Shown here in pieces: positions 33,814-43,586 of a DNA stretch of 62,771 bases. The notes under the pieces were generated by a model. It saw only the letters and a list, made by a program, of their open reading frames with translations. It did not search any database and was not told the DNA's origin. Every line of letters begins with the position of its first letter. Position 1 is the first letter of the stretch. A program made the position numbers and the translations under genes. The stretch comes from Verrucomicrobiota bacterium. GTDB taxonomy: Bacteria; Verrucomicrobiota; Kiritimatiellia; UBA8416; JABMPJ01. Where the stretch lies: assembly GCA_018648805.1 (NCBI GenBank), contig JABGQM010000027.1:1-62771 (forward strand). The letters run 5' to 3'.

Positions 33814-35589
33814 TTATCCCTTGAGTCTGTTATCTTCAATCTGCACGTCCGCGCAGCCTGTCACCTGAAACATCGTCGCATGATCGCCCGTCAGTGCCGC
33901 TCGGATCCGGTTTCCGGTGACGGTCAACCCCGTCGTCCCGCTGACCTCTATCGCACTGCCCTTCTCCGGCACGACCATCTCGTTGTCCGTGATCCTGATG
34001 TTGCGGTGTACCGAGTCATTGGGCTTGCTGAAATGCGGACTGACACAAACGGCCGTTCGTTTGCAGTCAAGGAAACGGTTCCCCCGTATCGTCATGTCCC
34101 GCACACTGCCGGACTCGAACCACCCTTCCGCATCGCTCTCAACATGAATCCCAATGCGCAGACGAACAAAGCTGTTGTCGCTCACCACCGTCCGGCGGCG
34201 GGTTGTCAGCAGGAAACCGCGTGTGGGTATGCGCACCGCCGTGCACCCACTGATCTCGACCTCCGGCGCCCAGGTCGTATTCTCGATCACATCATCCGCA
34301 TGCCAGTCGGTTGGCACCGGCTGCTCAAGGGTCAACAGGAGCTCCCGGGGGTCGGTCAGCGCGGCATCCGACACGCGATTGCTCGCGAACGGCGCCAGGG
34401 AGTCCCATCGTACAAACTCGATCTCATCACCCGGGTTGAAGGCCATGAATCCGTAGGTCTGGCGATGCATGAAGCGGACCCTAATCTGGTCGTCACTGAC
34501 CTGCTCGACAATCCGCAAATGCGTCCCATGCACGTTGACCGCATCGTCATGCGCTCCGCAGAGCAGACAATCCTTCATCACGATCCTGCCACCACAACCG
34601 GAGAAATGAGTGCAGTCGGCCCAGGCCGCCGAGGTCCTTCCGCTCCCCTCTTCGGGGGCGATGCGCACGGCCTCGAGCGTGATATCCTGCGAGAACTGAC
34701 AGAGCACGCCCATACCATGCAGAAAGTAGAAATTGATCTTGCTGAAGGTGACGCCCCTGCTACGACGTACAAATACGCCAACACAGTCACGGAACGTATC
34801 GCGTAACTGAAAGACCCGGCCGGCAACCATGTCATGCGCCCCGTGTGCGCGCAGCCGGAACGGCGCGATCTCCTCCATACGCAAGCCGACGAGCGGGTCG
34901 GGTCGACGCCAGACCTCCTCCGTTTCCGGTATCAACTCCTGCGCAAGCCCGGTCTCGTAGGTCCACCCTTCGCCCTGCCACAGCAGCTGGCCGTCTTTGA
35001 TGGAGTAAAGGGAGTCCTTGTGTACGGCCAGATCGGCGTGCGTTTCCGTAGCCGCTGTAACGGTAAATTCCGAGACCGTGGGCCGATGGTAGTCAAAGTC
35101 CAGGTCTGAGACGGTGATCGTCTCCGACTGATCAATGCAGACCTCGATCATCTTACCGCGGAAGACAATGCGTGCGCCAGGGCCGGTTATGGACAGGTGC
35201 GCTGCGTTCTCGATGAGAATCCCGATCGCCTTATCGTGATCCGCATCGTCGTTGCAGTTGGAAATGTTGTAGCGCCGTCTATGAGCATTGGCCGGATAGA
35301 TGTCATAGCGCCCCGGCGCGAAGTGAACCCTGATCGGCGATGCGGCCGTACCGCTCCCCGTGAGCGCCAACGATTGGTTAAAAGAGCCAGGCGACACGAC
35401 TTCCACCCGATCGCCGGGCGCCAGACAGAGCCGGTTCAGCGGCGCAAAGGTACACCACGCTTCAGCCCTCTCCGTTCCGCACCGCTCATCACAACCGGAT
35501 GCCGGGTCGATGAAGTAGGTCGTGTCTCCCGGGGAAGCCGTGCACCCGTTGGGCCAGGCGCCTATGTTGTCCTGTTCACACACCGTCAT
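33814..35589 (-). CDS. GH110-like alpha-1,3-galactosidase (beta-helix)
   Basis: 591 residues from the ATG at 35589; the longer frame upstream overlaps the sulfatase and looks non-natural. It is a right-handed parallel beta-helix with repeated 'ITV-DLDF' and 'MTIRGNRFLDCKRTAV' rungs. 'CLLCGAHDDAVNVHGTHLRI' carries the paired Asp residues that I recall as the GH110 active site. GH110 enzymes remove alpha-1,3-linked galactose (blood-group B or linear alpha-Gal, and some algal galactans). The N-terminal 'TTYFIDPASGCDERCG' domain is also beta-rich. No signal peptide, unlike characterised exported GH110s. If the call is wrong, it is another beta-helix glycosidase or epimerase. Confidence 0.68.
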   Translation of the reverse strand: MTVCEQDNIGAWPNGCTASPGDTTYFIDPASGCDERCGTERAEAWCTFAPLNRLCLAPGDRVEVVSPGSFNQSLALTGSGTAASPIRVHFAPGRYDIYPANAHRRRYNISNCNDDADHDKAIGILIENAAHLSITGPGARIVFRGKMIEVCIDQSETITVSDLDFDYHRPTVSEFTVTAATETHADLAVHKDSLYSIKDGQLLWQGEGWTYETGLAQELIPETEEVWRRPDPLVGLRMEEIAPFRLRAHGAHDMVAGRVFQLRDTFRDCVGVFVRRSRGVTFSKINFYFLHGMGVLCQFSQDITLEAVRIAPEEGSGRTSAAWADCTHFSGCGGRIVMKDCLLCGAHDDAVNVHGTHLRIVEQVSDDQIRVRFMHRQTYGFMAFNPGDEIEFVRWDSLAPFASNRVSDAALTDPRELLLTLEQPVPTDWHADDVIENTTWAPEVEISGCTAVRIPTRGFLLTTRRRTVVSDNSFVRLRIGIHVESDAEGWFESGSVRDMTIRGNRFLDCKRTAVCVSPHFSKPNDSVHRNIRITDNEMVVPEKGSAIEVSGTTGLTVTGNRIRAALTGDHATMFQVTGCADVQIEDNRLKG

Positions 35590-35614
35590 CCTCGCTTTGA
35601 CCAGGATCGCACGT

Positions 35615-37057
35615 TCACACGAATGCCGCGTCATGGTCCCGATTCCCCTCTTCCCACAGCTTGCGGCCATGGATCTCCTGCTCGTCCATAAAGGCGGCCA
35701 GGGCTTCAGGTGAGTGCCGGTTTCGGAATGCGTCCAGGGCGAGGTCGCCGTGCGCCACCATCCATGCCTCCAGCTCGCCACGCAGGCAGTTGGCCTCGTC
35801 CTGGTAACCAGGGTCGTCAATCAGGTTCACCAGTGCATCCGGATCGTCCTCAAAGTTGTAGAGTTCCTCGACAACGCGATGCTGGAACAGCTCGACGCGC
35901 TCGGCGATGACCTCATCGCTCTCCCCGGCGGCTTGCATCGCCCTGAAAGTGCGTCCGGCCTGCGACTCGTTCTCGAACGCACGATCGCCATCCGACCAGG
36001 GATTGAAAATGTAACCGAAGCGCCTATCCTGCACGCAGCGCATGGGATAACGGCGCCGCATGGCCGTCTGATGAAACTGGGTAAACACGCGGTCACGTGA
36101 TGCATCCTTGGCACCCTCAAGCAGCGAGAGAAACGACGTGCCGTCAACTCCCTCCGGACATGTGGCGCCGGCCACCTCCAGCGCGGTCGGCATGAAGTCG
36201 ATGCCGCTGATGAAGTGGTCGTTGTCCACGCTTCCCTTCTCAATCTTGCCCGGCCAGCAGACAATCCATGGGGTCTTGGTGCTGTGCAGATAGCAGTTGG
36301 TCTTGGAGAAGGGAAAGGCCATGCCGTTATCGGAGATAAACATGATCAGCGTGTTCGCATAGACACCCGCGTCCTTAAGGGCATCCAGAATGCGGCCCAC
36401 GGTGTCGTCGCAACGCCGCACGCTGCTGGCATACTCGGCCATCTCTCTTCGCACCGCGGGCAGATCAGGGAGGAAACCGGGGATCTCGACCTCTTGCGGG
36501 TCATAGACACGCGAGGGTCCGGGATAGGTGATGCCCTGCTTGCCCTGCAGGTCGTCATCATTGCCGTGAAACGGTCGATGCGGATCGTGCGAGTTGGCCA
36601 TCAGGAAGAAGGGCTTGTCGGCCTCCCGCGCCATCTCGATGAGCTGCTTCGTGTGGCCATGATAGAGCTCGGCATCACGCCCCCAGCCAAGATCTTCCAT
36701 ATCCTCGTAGAGGTCCCATTTGAAATCCTGCCGCGGTGTGGAGTGCCACGCCTTGCCGATGATCCCGCTGATGTACCCCGCCTCGCGCAGCACCGCCGGC
36801 AGCAGCGGCACATCGTGGCGGTGGTTGATGTAATGGAACCCCTCCTGCCCGCTCTTGTGCGGATAGCGTCCGGTCATCAGGGCACCGCGACTGGGCTGGC
36901 AGACGGCAATCGTAACGTGGCCATAGTTGAACCGCACCCCATCGGCCGCCAGCGCATCGATGTTGGGTGTGCCCTCCGGCGTCTGGCAGCCATAGGCCCC
37001 CACCGAGTTCCAGTTCAGGTCGTCGGCGGTAATCAGCACGATGTTGGGACGTGTCAT
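35615..37057 (-). CDS. Sulfatase, SGSH-like (type I, Cys)
   Basis: 480 residues from the ATG at 37057. 'PNIVLITADDLNWNSVGAYG' supplies the Asp pair for Ca2+. The formylglycine motif is C53-Q-P-S-R ('VCQPSRGALMTGRYPHKSG'). 'IGKAWHSTPR', with Ala-Trp instead of the usual Lys-Trp, and 'ISDNGMAFPFSKTNCY' complete the active site. The pattern resembles heparan N-sulfoglucosamine sulfohydrolases and their bacterial relatives. The C-terminus ends in a helical tail. No signal peptide. It starts 1 bp after the stop of the preceding sulfatase gene. Confidence 0.88.
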   Translation of the reverse strand: MTRPNIVLITADDLNWNSVGAYGCQTPEGTPNIDALAADGVRFNYGHVTIAVCQPSRGALMTGRYPHKSGQEGFHYINHRHDVPLLPAVLREAGYISGIIGKAWHSTPRQDFKWDLYEDMEDLGWGRDAELYHGHTKQLIEMAREADKPFFLMANSHDPHRPFHGNDDDLQGKQGITYPGPSRVYDPQEVEIPGFLPDLPAVRREMAEYASSVRRCDDTVGRILDALKDAGVYANTLIMFISDNGMAFPFSKTNCYLHSTKTPWIVCWPGKIEKGSVDNDHFISGIDFMPTALEVAGATCPEGVDGTSFLSLLEGAKDASRDRVFTQFHQTAMRRRYPMRCVQDRRFGYIFNPWSDGDRAFENESQAGRTFRAMQAAGESDEVIAERVELFQHRVVEELYNFEDDPDALVNLIDDPGYQDEANCLRGELEAWMVAHGDLALDAFRNRHSPEALAAFMDEQEIHGRKLWEEGNRDHDAAFV

Positions 37058-37058
37058 G

Positions 37059-38594
37059 CTAGGCCTCGGGGTGATTGCGATACCGGTCCTCACACGCCTG
37101 CCAGCGCGCCTGCATCTCCTTGCACTTCTCCGGCATCTCAGCCGACAGATCGACCATTTCGCAGCGGTCGGTGGCAAGGTTGTAGAGCGCCCACGGATTG
37201 TCGTTGGTGCCGCGATTCACTTTGGACTCGTTGACCAGTTTCCAATCGCCGACACGCAAGGCCCGGTTGCCTTCATGGTGGAAGTAGATGTGGTCCGGCG
37301 TCACGCTGCCGTCCTTCTCCAGGGAGGGTAGCAGACTCTTTCCGGGCAGCGGTGGAGCGCCTTCAGGCAGGGGGTTGTCCTCGGGGCAGACGCCGGCCAC
37401 CTCCATCAGGGTCGGCAGGAAATCGATGACATGCCCCATGTCGTGGCGCAGCTCGCCACGCGCCGTAACCCCATTCGGCCATGATGCCACCAACGGCGTG
37501 GCCACCCCGCCTTCGTGCACCCAGATCTTGTGACGCCGGAAAGGCGCATTACTGCAGGTCGACCAGCCCGGTCCCAGGCAGAGGTGCGTCATCTCCGAGC
37601 CCGCGGGTGCGTCAGGATCATGCCCCTGCCCACGGATCATCATCTCCGCACTGGCCCCGTTGTCTGAAAGAAAGAGGATTAGCGTATCATCCAGCTCGTT
37701 CATGGACTCGAGCTGGTCCAGCAGGCGCCCCAGCTCGCGGTCGGTGCGATCGACCATGGCCGCATGAATCGCCATCTTGGTGGACTGAAAACGCTTCGAC
37801 TCATCGTTCAGGGAGTCCCATGGTACCGCATACTCGATCTCCCCCGGTCCATACTGCTTATCCCACTCTTCCTTGTGTGCAAGATAGTGCGGTGCGGGCA
37901 CGTCCGGTTCGCGTTCCGAGAGCTCGCAGTTGACGATGCCCATCTCGCGCATCCGCTCCCAGCGCCGTTTGCGCATCACGTCCCACCCCTCGTCGTAGCG
38001 GTCCATGTACTTGTCGATATCCACCTGCTCGGCTTGCACCGGAAAGTGCGGGGTGGTGTAGCAGACATAGTGGAAGAAGGGCGTGCCCTTGTGATCGGCC
38101 TGGTGTTCCTGCAAGCACTCCAGGGCGTGATCCGTAATCGCGGTTGCTGAGAAGGTGGTGCTGCCATCCTCCTGGTGAAAGAAGTGATGGAACTGCTCAA
38201 TATCGTAGCCCCAGCTCTTGTCGAACCCACCGTCGGCTTCCGGATCCGGGGTGTTGAACACATGCCACTTGCCGGAGTGGTAGTTGCGGTAGCCCGCCGC
38301 GCCCATGTAGTGCGGTATCATGCGCTGCCAGGCGGGGCGAAAGACAGGCCGCGGTGGGTCCATACATACCTGCGGCGGGTAATAGCCGGTCAGAATGCCG
38401 GCCCGGGTCGGCCAGCAGCGACCGGTATTGCAGAATTGCGTAAAGCGTACGCCGTTCCTGGCGAGACGATTCACGTTCGGGGTTTCGATCTCGCCGCCGT
38501 AGCAGCCCAGATCCGAGAAGCCCATATCATCCATCACCACCAGCATCACATTGGGCCGTTTACCTGCCAATGTACCTGTTTCGTTCGTTGCCAT
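37059..38594 (-). CDS. Sulfatase, arylsulfatase A-like (Cys)
   Basis: 511 residues from the second of two adjacent ATGs, which gives a 6-bp spacing to AAAGGAGG. 'NVMLVVMDDMGFSDLGCYGG' is the N-terminal metal site, and C60-W-P-T-R ('GRCWPTRAGILTGYYPPQ') will carry formylglycine. 'YHSGKWH' and 'LFLSDNGASAEMM' follow. The spacing and 'KIWVHEGGVATPLVASWP' match the common arylsulfatase branch. No signal peptide. It is coupled to the SGNH gene upstream by a stop/start overlap. Confidence 0.9.
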   Translation of the reverse strand: MATNETGTLAGKRPNVMLVVMDDMGFSDLGCYGGEIETPNVNRLARNGVRFTQFCNTGRCWPTRAGILTGYYPPQVCMDPPRPVFRPAWQRMIPHYMGAAGYRNYHSGKWHVFNTPDPEADGGFDKSWGYDIEQFHHFFHQEDGSTTFSATAITDHALECLQEHQADHKGTPFFHYVCYTTPHFPVQAEQVDIDKYMDRYDEGWDVMRKRRWERMREMGIVNCELSEREPDVPAPHYLAHKEEWDKQYGPGEIEYAVPWDSLNDESKRFQSTKMAIHAAMVDRTDRELGRLLDQLESMNELDDTLILFLSDNGASAEMMIRGQGHDPDAPAGSEMTHLCLGPGWSTCSNAPFRRHKIWVHEGGVATPLVASWPNGVTARGELRHDMGHVIDFLPTLMEVAGVCPEDNPLPEGAPPLPGKSLLPSLEKDGSVTPDHIYFHHEGNRALRVGDWKLVNESKVNRGTNDNPWALYNLATDRCEMVDLSAEMPEKCKEMQARWQACEDRYRNHPEA

Positions 38595-39262
38595 CATTCT
38601 CCTCCTTTACTGGCGAGCTGCGCCACAATGCATGCCGCCACCTGCTTCACAATCAGGTCCATACCTTCCTCTGCAAAGTGTACATCACCCGGGCCGATGA
38701 ACATGGATGGCGCGAAGCCTGCCGTCAGGGCATACAGATCATTGATCGGAATGCCATGGCGCTGCATGATCTCGGCCGCAATCTCGTTGTAGCACACAAC
38801 ATCGCCCTCGAAACGGCCGGCTTCATCCGGCGGCACAACCGTGGTGCTGGCCCAAACCAAGCGGTCAGCCGCCTGCTCCAGGCGTGTTACGAGCGTCTCG
38901 AGATTCTCGCCGTACTGCTCGGGCGTCACCGCGATGGCGCCCTTCACCTTGTCACGGTTGCCATACACCTCTGAGTCCGGATGACGGTGACAGAAATCGT
39001 GAAGGCCCCAGTTGAAATGGATCAGATCCCACCGACGCCCCGCTAGCCAGGTGTCGAGGGACTCCAGTCCCGCCTTCGTATCGCCGCAGTTTGCCCTCGG
39101 GCGATCGACATGGATCTGTCCGGCCAGCAACGCGTTCACCGGCCACGTGTAGCCCTGCGAAATGGAATCGCCGATGATCAGCACCGCGGGCAACGCCTCA
39201 CTGGGCGCCCCTTGCGGCGCAGGCTCCTGCTTGTCCTTCTCAGGTGTGTAGAACTCAGTCAC
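38594..39262 (-). CDS. Small SGNH/GDSL hydrolase
   Basis: 222 residues from a GTG with AAGGAGA 7 bp upstream. 'AVLIIGDSISQGYTW' has the nucleophile Ser33, 'HFNWGLHDFC' is block III, and 'GPGDVHFAEEG' is the Asp-x-His dyad. A minimal single-domain carbohydrate esterase, with no signal peptide. It is related in block order to the larger SGNH protein at 27 kb. It lies between two sulfatases, so it is likely to remove an acyl group from sulfated oligosaccharides before desulfation or hydrolysis. Confidence 0.82.
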   Translation of the reverse strand: MTEFYTPEKDKQEPAPQGAPSEALPAVLIIGDSISQGYTWPVNALLAGQIHVDRPRANCGDTKAGLESLDTWLAGRRWDLIHFNWGLHDFCHRHPDSEVYGNRDKVKGAIAVTPEQYGENLETLVTRLEQAADRLVWASTTVVPPDEAGRFEGDVVCYNEIAAEIMQRHGIPINDLYALTAGFAPSMFIGPGDVHFAEEGMDLIVKQVAACIVAQLASKGGE

Positions 39263-39295
39263 TGGTGGTCTCCTTAGCGCGGCTAGCGCCCTGTC

Positions 39296-40591
39296 TTAGT
39301 CAATCGCGCGCACATCCCGGTCCCACGCCGTGAGACGGGCGAGCATACGTTGACGCCGATCGGCGACGGCGGGATCTTCGGCACGGTTGTTCAATTCGTA
39401 GGGATCTTCGTCGAGATGGGTCATCAGGGCTGGGGCCAGGCCGTCGTCTTGACGTTCGGCCGCCACCTTCCAGCCATCGGCGACGATCATGCACCAGTCG
39501 CCGCGCTCGGAGAAGATCTCCGCGCAGGTGTCGTCGGTTTCGCCGCGCAGGTAGGGAGCAATGCTTTGGCCATCCACACCGTCAACCGGGTCGATACCGG
39601 CCAGCTCCAGGCAGGTGGGCATCATGTCGATGCCGGAGACCAGTCCATCGGTGACTCGGCCTGCGGGTTGGCCCGGAACATACATGATCAACGGGATGCC
39701 GGCCGACTCCTCGTGCGGCAGACACTTGTTCTTGAGACCGTGACTGCCCTGCATGTCGCCGTGATCGGACGTGAAGACGATCATGGTGTCGTCCGCGACC
39801 CCCAGGCGCTCGAGTGTCTCCATCAACCGCCCCACATTGGCGTCAATCTGGGTGCACATGGCGTTGTAGAGCCGGATGTATTCATCCAGGTCGTTGCCGT
39901 AGCGTTGGAAATCGGGATCGTTCTCAACCGGGCGCGGGCTTTGGGGTGACCAAGTCCAGGTAAAGGGATCCACATCCTGACAGTTGGGCCGCCGGACGAT
40001 TTCACGGCCTTTATACATCGTCGCATATTCAGGGGCAGGCTGCTCCGGATAGTGCGGCGCCTGGTATGACATCATCAGCATGAACGGTTTGTCCTGCGAC
40101 GTCATCGCCTCCAGCTCGGAGATAGCGATATCGGTCGTCACCTCGGTCCGGTGATAGTCATAGCGATGCTCTTCGTTCTGCTCATCATAGAAACAGACAT
40201 CCTGGTAGAAGCCGTTGTAGCACTGATAGCCCTTGAAGCGCTGGAAACCACCGCGCAGCTCCTGGGGGATCGGCCCGTTGCCGTTACCACCCAGGTGCCA
40301 CTTGCCCACCCAGGCGGTCTGATAGCCGGCTCCGTTGAAAGCATCGGCGAAGGTGGTGGTCCCCGTGGGCAGGGGCATGCCATTGCCTTTCACCCCGCAG
40401 CGGCTGGTGTATTGTCCGGTCACCAGCGAGCCACGAAACGGACCGCAGACAGGGTCGTTGGAATAGCAGCGGCGGAACAGCACCCCCTGCCCCGCCAACC
40501 GGTCCAGGTTGGGGGTTTCGACGTTGGGGTTATCCATGCAGCTCAATGCATAGCGGTTCTGTTGGTCGGTAAAGATAAAGAGCAGGTTCAT
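39296..40591 (-). CDS. Sulfatase with C-G-P-F-R motif
   Basis: 431 residues starting at 'MNLLFIFTDQQNRYALSC'. The formylglycine site is C49-G-P-F-R in 'NDPVCGPFRGSLVTGQYTS', with Phe at the position usually held by Ser, Ala or Thr. 'AWVGKWHLGG' and 'FTSDHGDMQGSHGL' are present. It belongs to the iduronate/choline-sulfatase-like set with 'DQQ' in place of 'DD' at the start. No signal peptide. Tight spacing on both sides (33 and 20 bp). Confidence 0.88.
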   Translation of the reverse strand: MNLLFIFTDQQNRYALSCMDNPNVETPNLDRLAGQGVLFRRCYSNDPVCGPFRGSLVTGQYTSRCGVKGNGMPLPTGTTTFADAFNGAGYQTAWVGKWHLGGNGNGPIPQELRGGFQRFKGYQCYNGFYQDVCFYDEQNEEHRYDYHRTEVTTDIAISELEAMTSQDKPFMLMMSYQAPHYPEQPAPEYATMYKGREIVRRPNCQDVDPFTWTWSPQSPRPVENDPDFQRYGNDLDEYIRLYNAMCTQIDANVGRLMETLERLGVADDTMIVFTSDHGDMQGSHGLKNKCLPHEESAGIPLIMYVPGQPAGRVTDGLVSGIDMMPTCLELAGIDPVDGVDGQSIAPYLRGETDDTCAEIFSERGDWCMIVADGWKVAAERQDDGLAPALMTHLDEDPYELNNRAEDPAVADRRQRMLARLTAWDRDVRAID

Positions 40592-40611
40592 GCCTATCCT
40601 CTTGCGTGACG

Positions 40612-41985
40612 TCAGTCCTCATGGGGTTTCGGTAAATTCGAGGGCATAATGGCGATCGCGCCGTTGGGGTGCTGGGCATAGCCCTCGCGCTTGATGATCT
40701 CCGGCCCGGGGACAAAATCATCGCCCACCGTTTGCAGCCGACGGGACAGTTCTGCGTCCATCAGCTTGGTCTCATCGGCATAGGCAGGATCGGCAACGAG
40801 GTTCGCCAGCTGAGCAGGGTCCGTCAGATTGTCGTACAACAGCCAGGGCCCCTCCAATGTGCGCACGTAGGTATAGTGTTCATTGTGTAACCCCCGTAGC
40901 TCACGCCCGCCGTTGTTGTAACGCCATTCGTGAAAGGGCAAATAGAGCGCCAGCAAGGCATGGTCGATTCCGGATGGTGTGCCATCGACAATGGTGGCGC
41001 TGAAATCCCGGCCCTGCACGGCCTCGGGAATCGGCGCACCGCACAAGGAGAGCAGCGTCGGCATCATGTCGGGGGCATCGATGGGGGTATGATGCGTGCG
41101 CGCTTCGGCAACCTGCGGATGCCGTACCAGGAACGGGACCCGAAGTGACTCCGCCCACGGTTTCTGCTTACGGGACATGCCCTGGCTGCCCAGCATGTCC
41201 CCGTGGTCTGAGGTAAAGATCACGATGGTATCCTTGTCGCGACCCGTGGCTTCGAGAGCATCCACCAGCCGCCCGAAAGCCGCATCCAGCGCCGAGCAGT
41301 GTGCGTAGTAGCCGGCCAACTCCTTGCGCGCCGTCTCGGCCGCGTCGTCGGGCACATTGGGCGACAGCTCAATCGTCGCCGGGTCATACATGGCCTCGAA
41401 CTTCGCAGGAGCCGTTCCGAAGGGGTTGTGGGGCGGGCCCCATGAGAGAAACAGCGCAAAGGGTTGCTCGCCCACCTCCTCGCGCAGGAAACGGCAAGCC
41501 TCATCGGTCTGCGCATCCGCATCGTATCCCTCCCACTTGTGGGGACGGGGATCATTACCGAAATAATAGTAGGAATCCTGGTAGTCGTGCGTGCACTCAA
41601 AACCTTTCCACCAGGAAAACCCGAGGCGGCGCTCGGCCGGGACGAAGGTATTGCGCCCTTTGCCGTCAATATGCCACTTGCCGATATAGGCGGTCTGATA
41701 GCCGCCCTCATTCAGGCATTCAGCCAGGAAAGGCCCGTCGTAGCGCTCAGCCAGGCATTGATCATTCACCATCAGCTTGTGTCGGTTGGGGTAGACCCCC
41801 GTCATCAGGGAGGCCCGGTACGGGGTACAGACCGGACAGCCGGATACCGCATTGTCGAAATTCACGCTCTGCTGCGCAAAGCGATCAATGTGGGGTGTCT
41901 TCACATTCGGATCGCCGGCATAGCCGAAGGCCTGCGCGCGCCACTGATCGGCGAATACAAAGAGGATGTTGGGTTGCTTCTTCAT
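40612..41985 (-). CDS. Sulfatase, DQWRAQAFGY group, copy 1
   Basis: 457 residues. 'QPNILFVFADQWRAQAFGYA' is almost identical to the start of the sulfatase at 49.6-51.0 kb. The maturation site is C53-T-P-Y-R ('GCPVCTPYRASLMTGVYP'), with 'YIGKWHIDGKGR' and 'FTSDHGDMLGSQGM'. This iduronate-2-sulfatase-like group lacks the second Asp of the DD pair, having Asp-Gln instead. No signal peptide. It is one of at least three closely related sulfatases here (with 49,590 and 51,083), suggesting local duplication and specialisation. Confidence 0.9.
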   Translation of the reverse strand: MKKQPNILFVFADQWRAQAFGYAGDPNVKTPHIDRFAQQSVNFDNAVSGCPVCTPYRASLMTGVYPNRHKLMVNDQCLAERYDGPFLAECLNEGGYQTAYIGKWHIDGKGRNTFVPAERRLGFSWWKGFECTHDYQDSYYYFGNDPRPHKWEGYDADAQTDEACRFLREEVGEQPFALFLSWGPPHNPFGTAPAKFEAMYDPATIELSPNVPDDAAETARKELAGYYAHCSALDAAFGRLVDALEATGRDKDTIVIFTSDHGDMLGSQGMSRKQKPWAESLRVPFLVRHPQVAEARTHHTPIDAPDMMPTLLSLCGAPIPEAVQGRDFSATIVDGTPSGIDHALLALYLPFHEWRYNNGGRELRGLHNEHYTYVRTLEGPWLLYDNLTDPAQLANLVADPAYADETKLMDAELSRRLQTVGDDFVPGPEIIKREGYAQHPNGAIAIMPSNLPKPHED

Positions 41986-41999
41986 GTTGTCACGACTTT

Positions 42000-43586
42000 C
42001 TAGTAATCATCCAAAGCCCGCGGATCCACCGAGGGCATCGTCTCCAGCTTCCAGATATCGACCGGCACATCGTTCTGCTGGGGCGCGCCCGGCGTGCTGC
42101 GTCCATCGGCCACGAGCTGCTTCAGAAGCGCCAGCATTGCTTTGACCCTCTCCGGCTCCTGCTCACGTAGGTTGGTCGTCTCACCGGGGTCCTTCTGCAT
42201 GTCGTAGAGCTGCACCAGAGGCAAGCCCTCCTTTGCGGCCTCGCGGTCAATGGGGGCGCTCCAACCGCCGGATCCCGGGCAGAGCACCAGCTTCCACTGC
42301 TTGTCGCGGATAGCGAATTTGCCGGTGATGGAGTGATGCACCACGTGCTCACGAATCTCTGTGCCCGGCTCCTTGAACAGCGGCAGCAGGCTGACGCTAT
42401 CCTCGCCAGCGGTCTCCGGCAGCTTGTCCCCGACAATCTCGGCACAGGTGGCCATCAGATCCGAGAGGCATACCAGTTCGTCGCTCTCACTGCCCGGCTC
42501 AATCACACCCGGCCAGCGCGCGATACAGGGAATGCGATGACCGCCGTCCCAGGCATCGGACTTGTAGCCGCGATAGAGGCCGCTGGGAAAATGGCCCTGC
42601 GGCTCCATCGCTGCTTCACAATGTCCGTGGCTGACGTCTCCGACACCGACGTAGTGCGCACAGCCATTGTCGCTGGCGAAGATGACCAGCGTGTTGTCCG
42701 CGACACCATGCTCTTCCAGCGAATCCAGAACACGCCCGAAGACATCATCGGTCTCGATCACGAGATCCGCGTAAAGGTTGTTCAGTCCGCTGCTTCCGAT
42801 GAACCGCTTGTTCACCGACAGGGGGGTATGCGGGGAGGTCATCGGCAAATAGAGAAAGAACGGTTCATCGGCTTCGGCGCGCGCTTTAATGTAGCCATCT
42901 GCCTTCTTTGCCCAGGTGGGCAGGAGCTGCTCGAAATGCCAGTAAGGCATCGCCGGGCCAAGATGGCTTGCAAGGTTGTCGCCGCAGAGTCGCTGCGGCA
43001 GCCACTCGGAAGGCACGCCCACCGTGCAGTCGTTCTCAATGAAACAGTAGGGCGGCCAGTTGGGCACATCCACACCGAAGTAGGTATCGAAGCCGCGTGA
43101 CGTCGGGCCGCCCAGAGTGGGCTTGGCGAAGGCCTGCTGCCACTGCTCCCGCTCCCCGAGGGTCGCCTCACGGTCCGACGCGAGCCTGCCGTCGTGTTTG
43201 CCGAAGCCAGTTGCCGCCCTGAAGACGTCATCCGTCGCCTCAAAGTCCCAGCTCTGTCCCAGGTGCCACTTGCCGATGCAGCCGCTGTGGTAGCCGTGCT
43301 GTTTGAGAAAGCCGGGCACGGTCATCCGGTCCGCGGCAATCAGCGAATCGCCGTAGACGCCCACGATCCCCTTCTGCAGCGTGGAGCGCCAGTTGTAGCG
43401 GCCGGTCAGGACGCTGTAGCGCGAGGGCGAACAGACCGCCGAGCTGGAGTGGGCATCGGTGAACGTCATGCCCTCGCCGGCCAACCGATCGATGTTGGGG
43501 GTCTTGATCTTACCCTCGGGGTTGAGACAAGACGCATCTCCGTAGCCCATGTCGTCGACGAAGAAGAATACGATGTTGGGTTTCAC
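42000..43586 (-). CDS. Sulfatase, GALNS/arylsulfatase-like, copy 1
   Basis: 528 residues from a GTG that overlaps the GDPD stop (GTGA). 'KPNIVFFFVDDMGYGDASCL' and C52-S-P-S-R ('SSSAVCSPSRYSVLTGRYNW') define it. 'CIGKWHLGQSWDF' and 'FASDNGCAHYVGVGD' follow. The protein at 45.1-46.6 kb shares the 'HSSSAVC-PSRYSVLTGRYNWRSTL' block (with one varying residue), 'YLPEGH'-type spacing and the 'CPGSGGW' C-terminal motif, so the two are paralogs. The branch is similar to 6-sulfatases, but substrate position cannot be read. No signal peptide. Confidence 0.9.
   Translation of the reverse strand: MKPNIVFFFVDDMGYGDASCLNPEGKIKTPNIDRLAGEGMTFTDAHSSSAVCSPSRYSVLTGRYNWRSTLQKGIVGVYGDSLIAADRMTVPGFLKQHGYHSGCIGKWHLGQSWDFEATDDVFRAATGFGKHDGRLASDREATLGEREQWQQAFAKPTLGGPTSRGFDTYFGVDVPNWPPYCFIENDCTVGVPSEWLPQRLCGDNLASHLGPAMPYWHFEQLLPTWAKKADGYIKARAEADEPFFLYLPMTSPHTPLSVNKRFIGSSGLNNLYADLVIETDDVFGRVLDSLEEHGVADNTLVIFASDNGCAHYVGVGDVSHGHCEAAMEPQGHFPSGLYRGYKSDAWDGGHRIPCIARWPGVIEPGSESDELVCLSDLMATCAEIVGDKLPETAGEDSVSLLPLFKEPGTEIREHVVHHSITGKFAIRDKQWKLVLCPGSGGWSAPIDREAAKEGLPLVQLYDMQKDPGETTNLREQEPERVKAMLALLKQLVADGRSTPGAPQQNDVPVDIWKLETMPSVDPRALDDY

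Noticed and set aside
22497..37057. Heparan sulfate as the specific substrate (heparinase-like lyase plus SGSH-like sulfatase)
   Set aside because: No uronyl hydrolase (GH88), no clear heparan lyase PL12/13 motifs, and both families are broad. The rest of the locus fits other glycans better.
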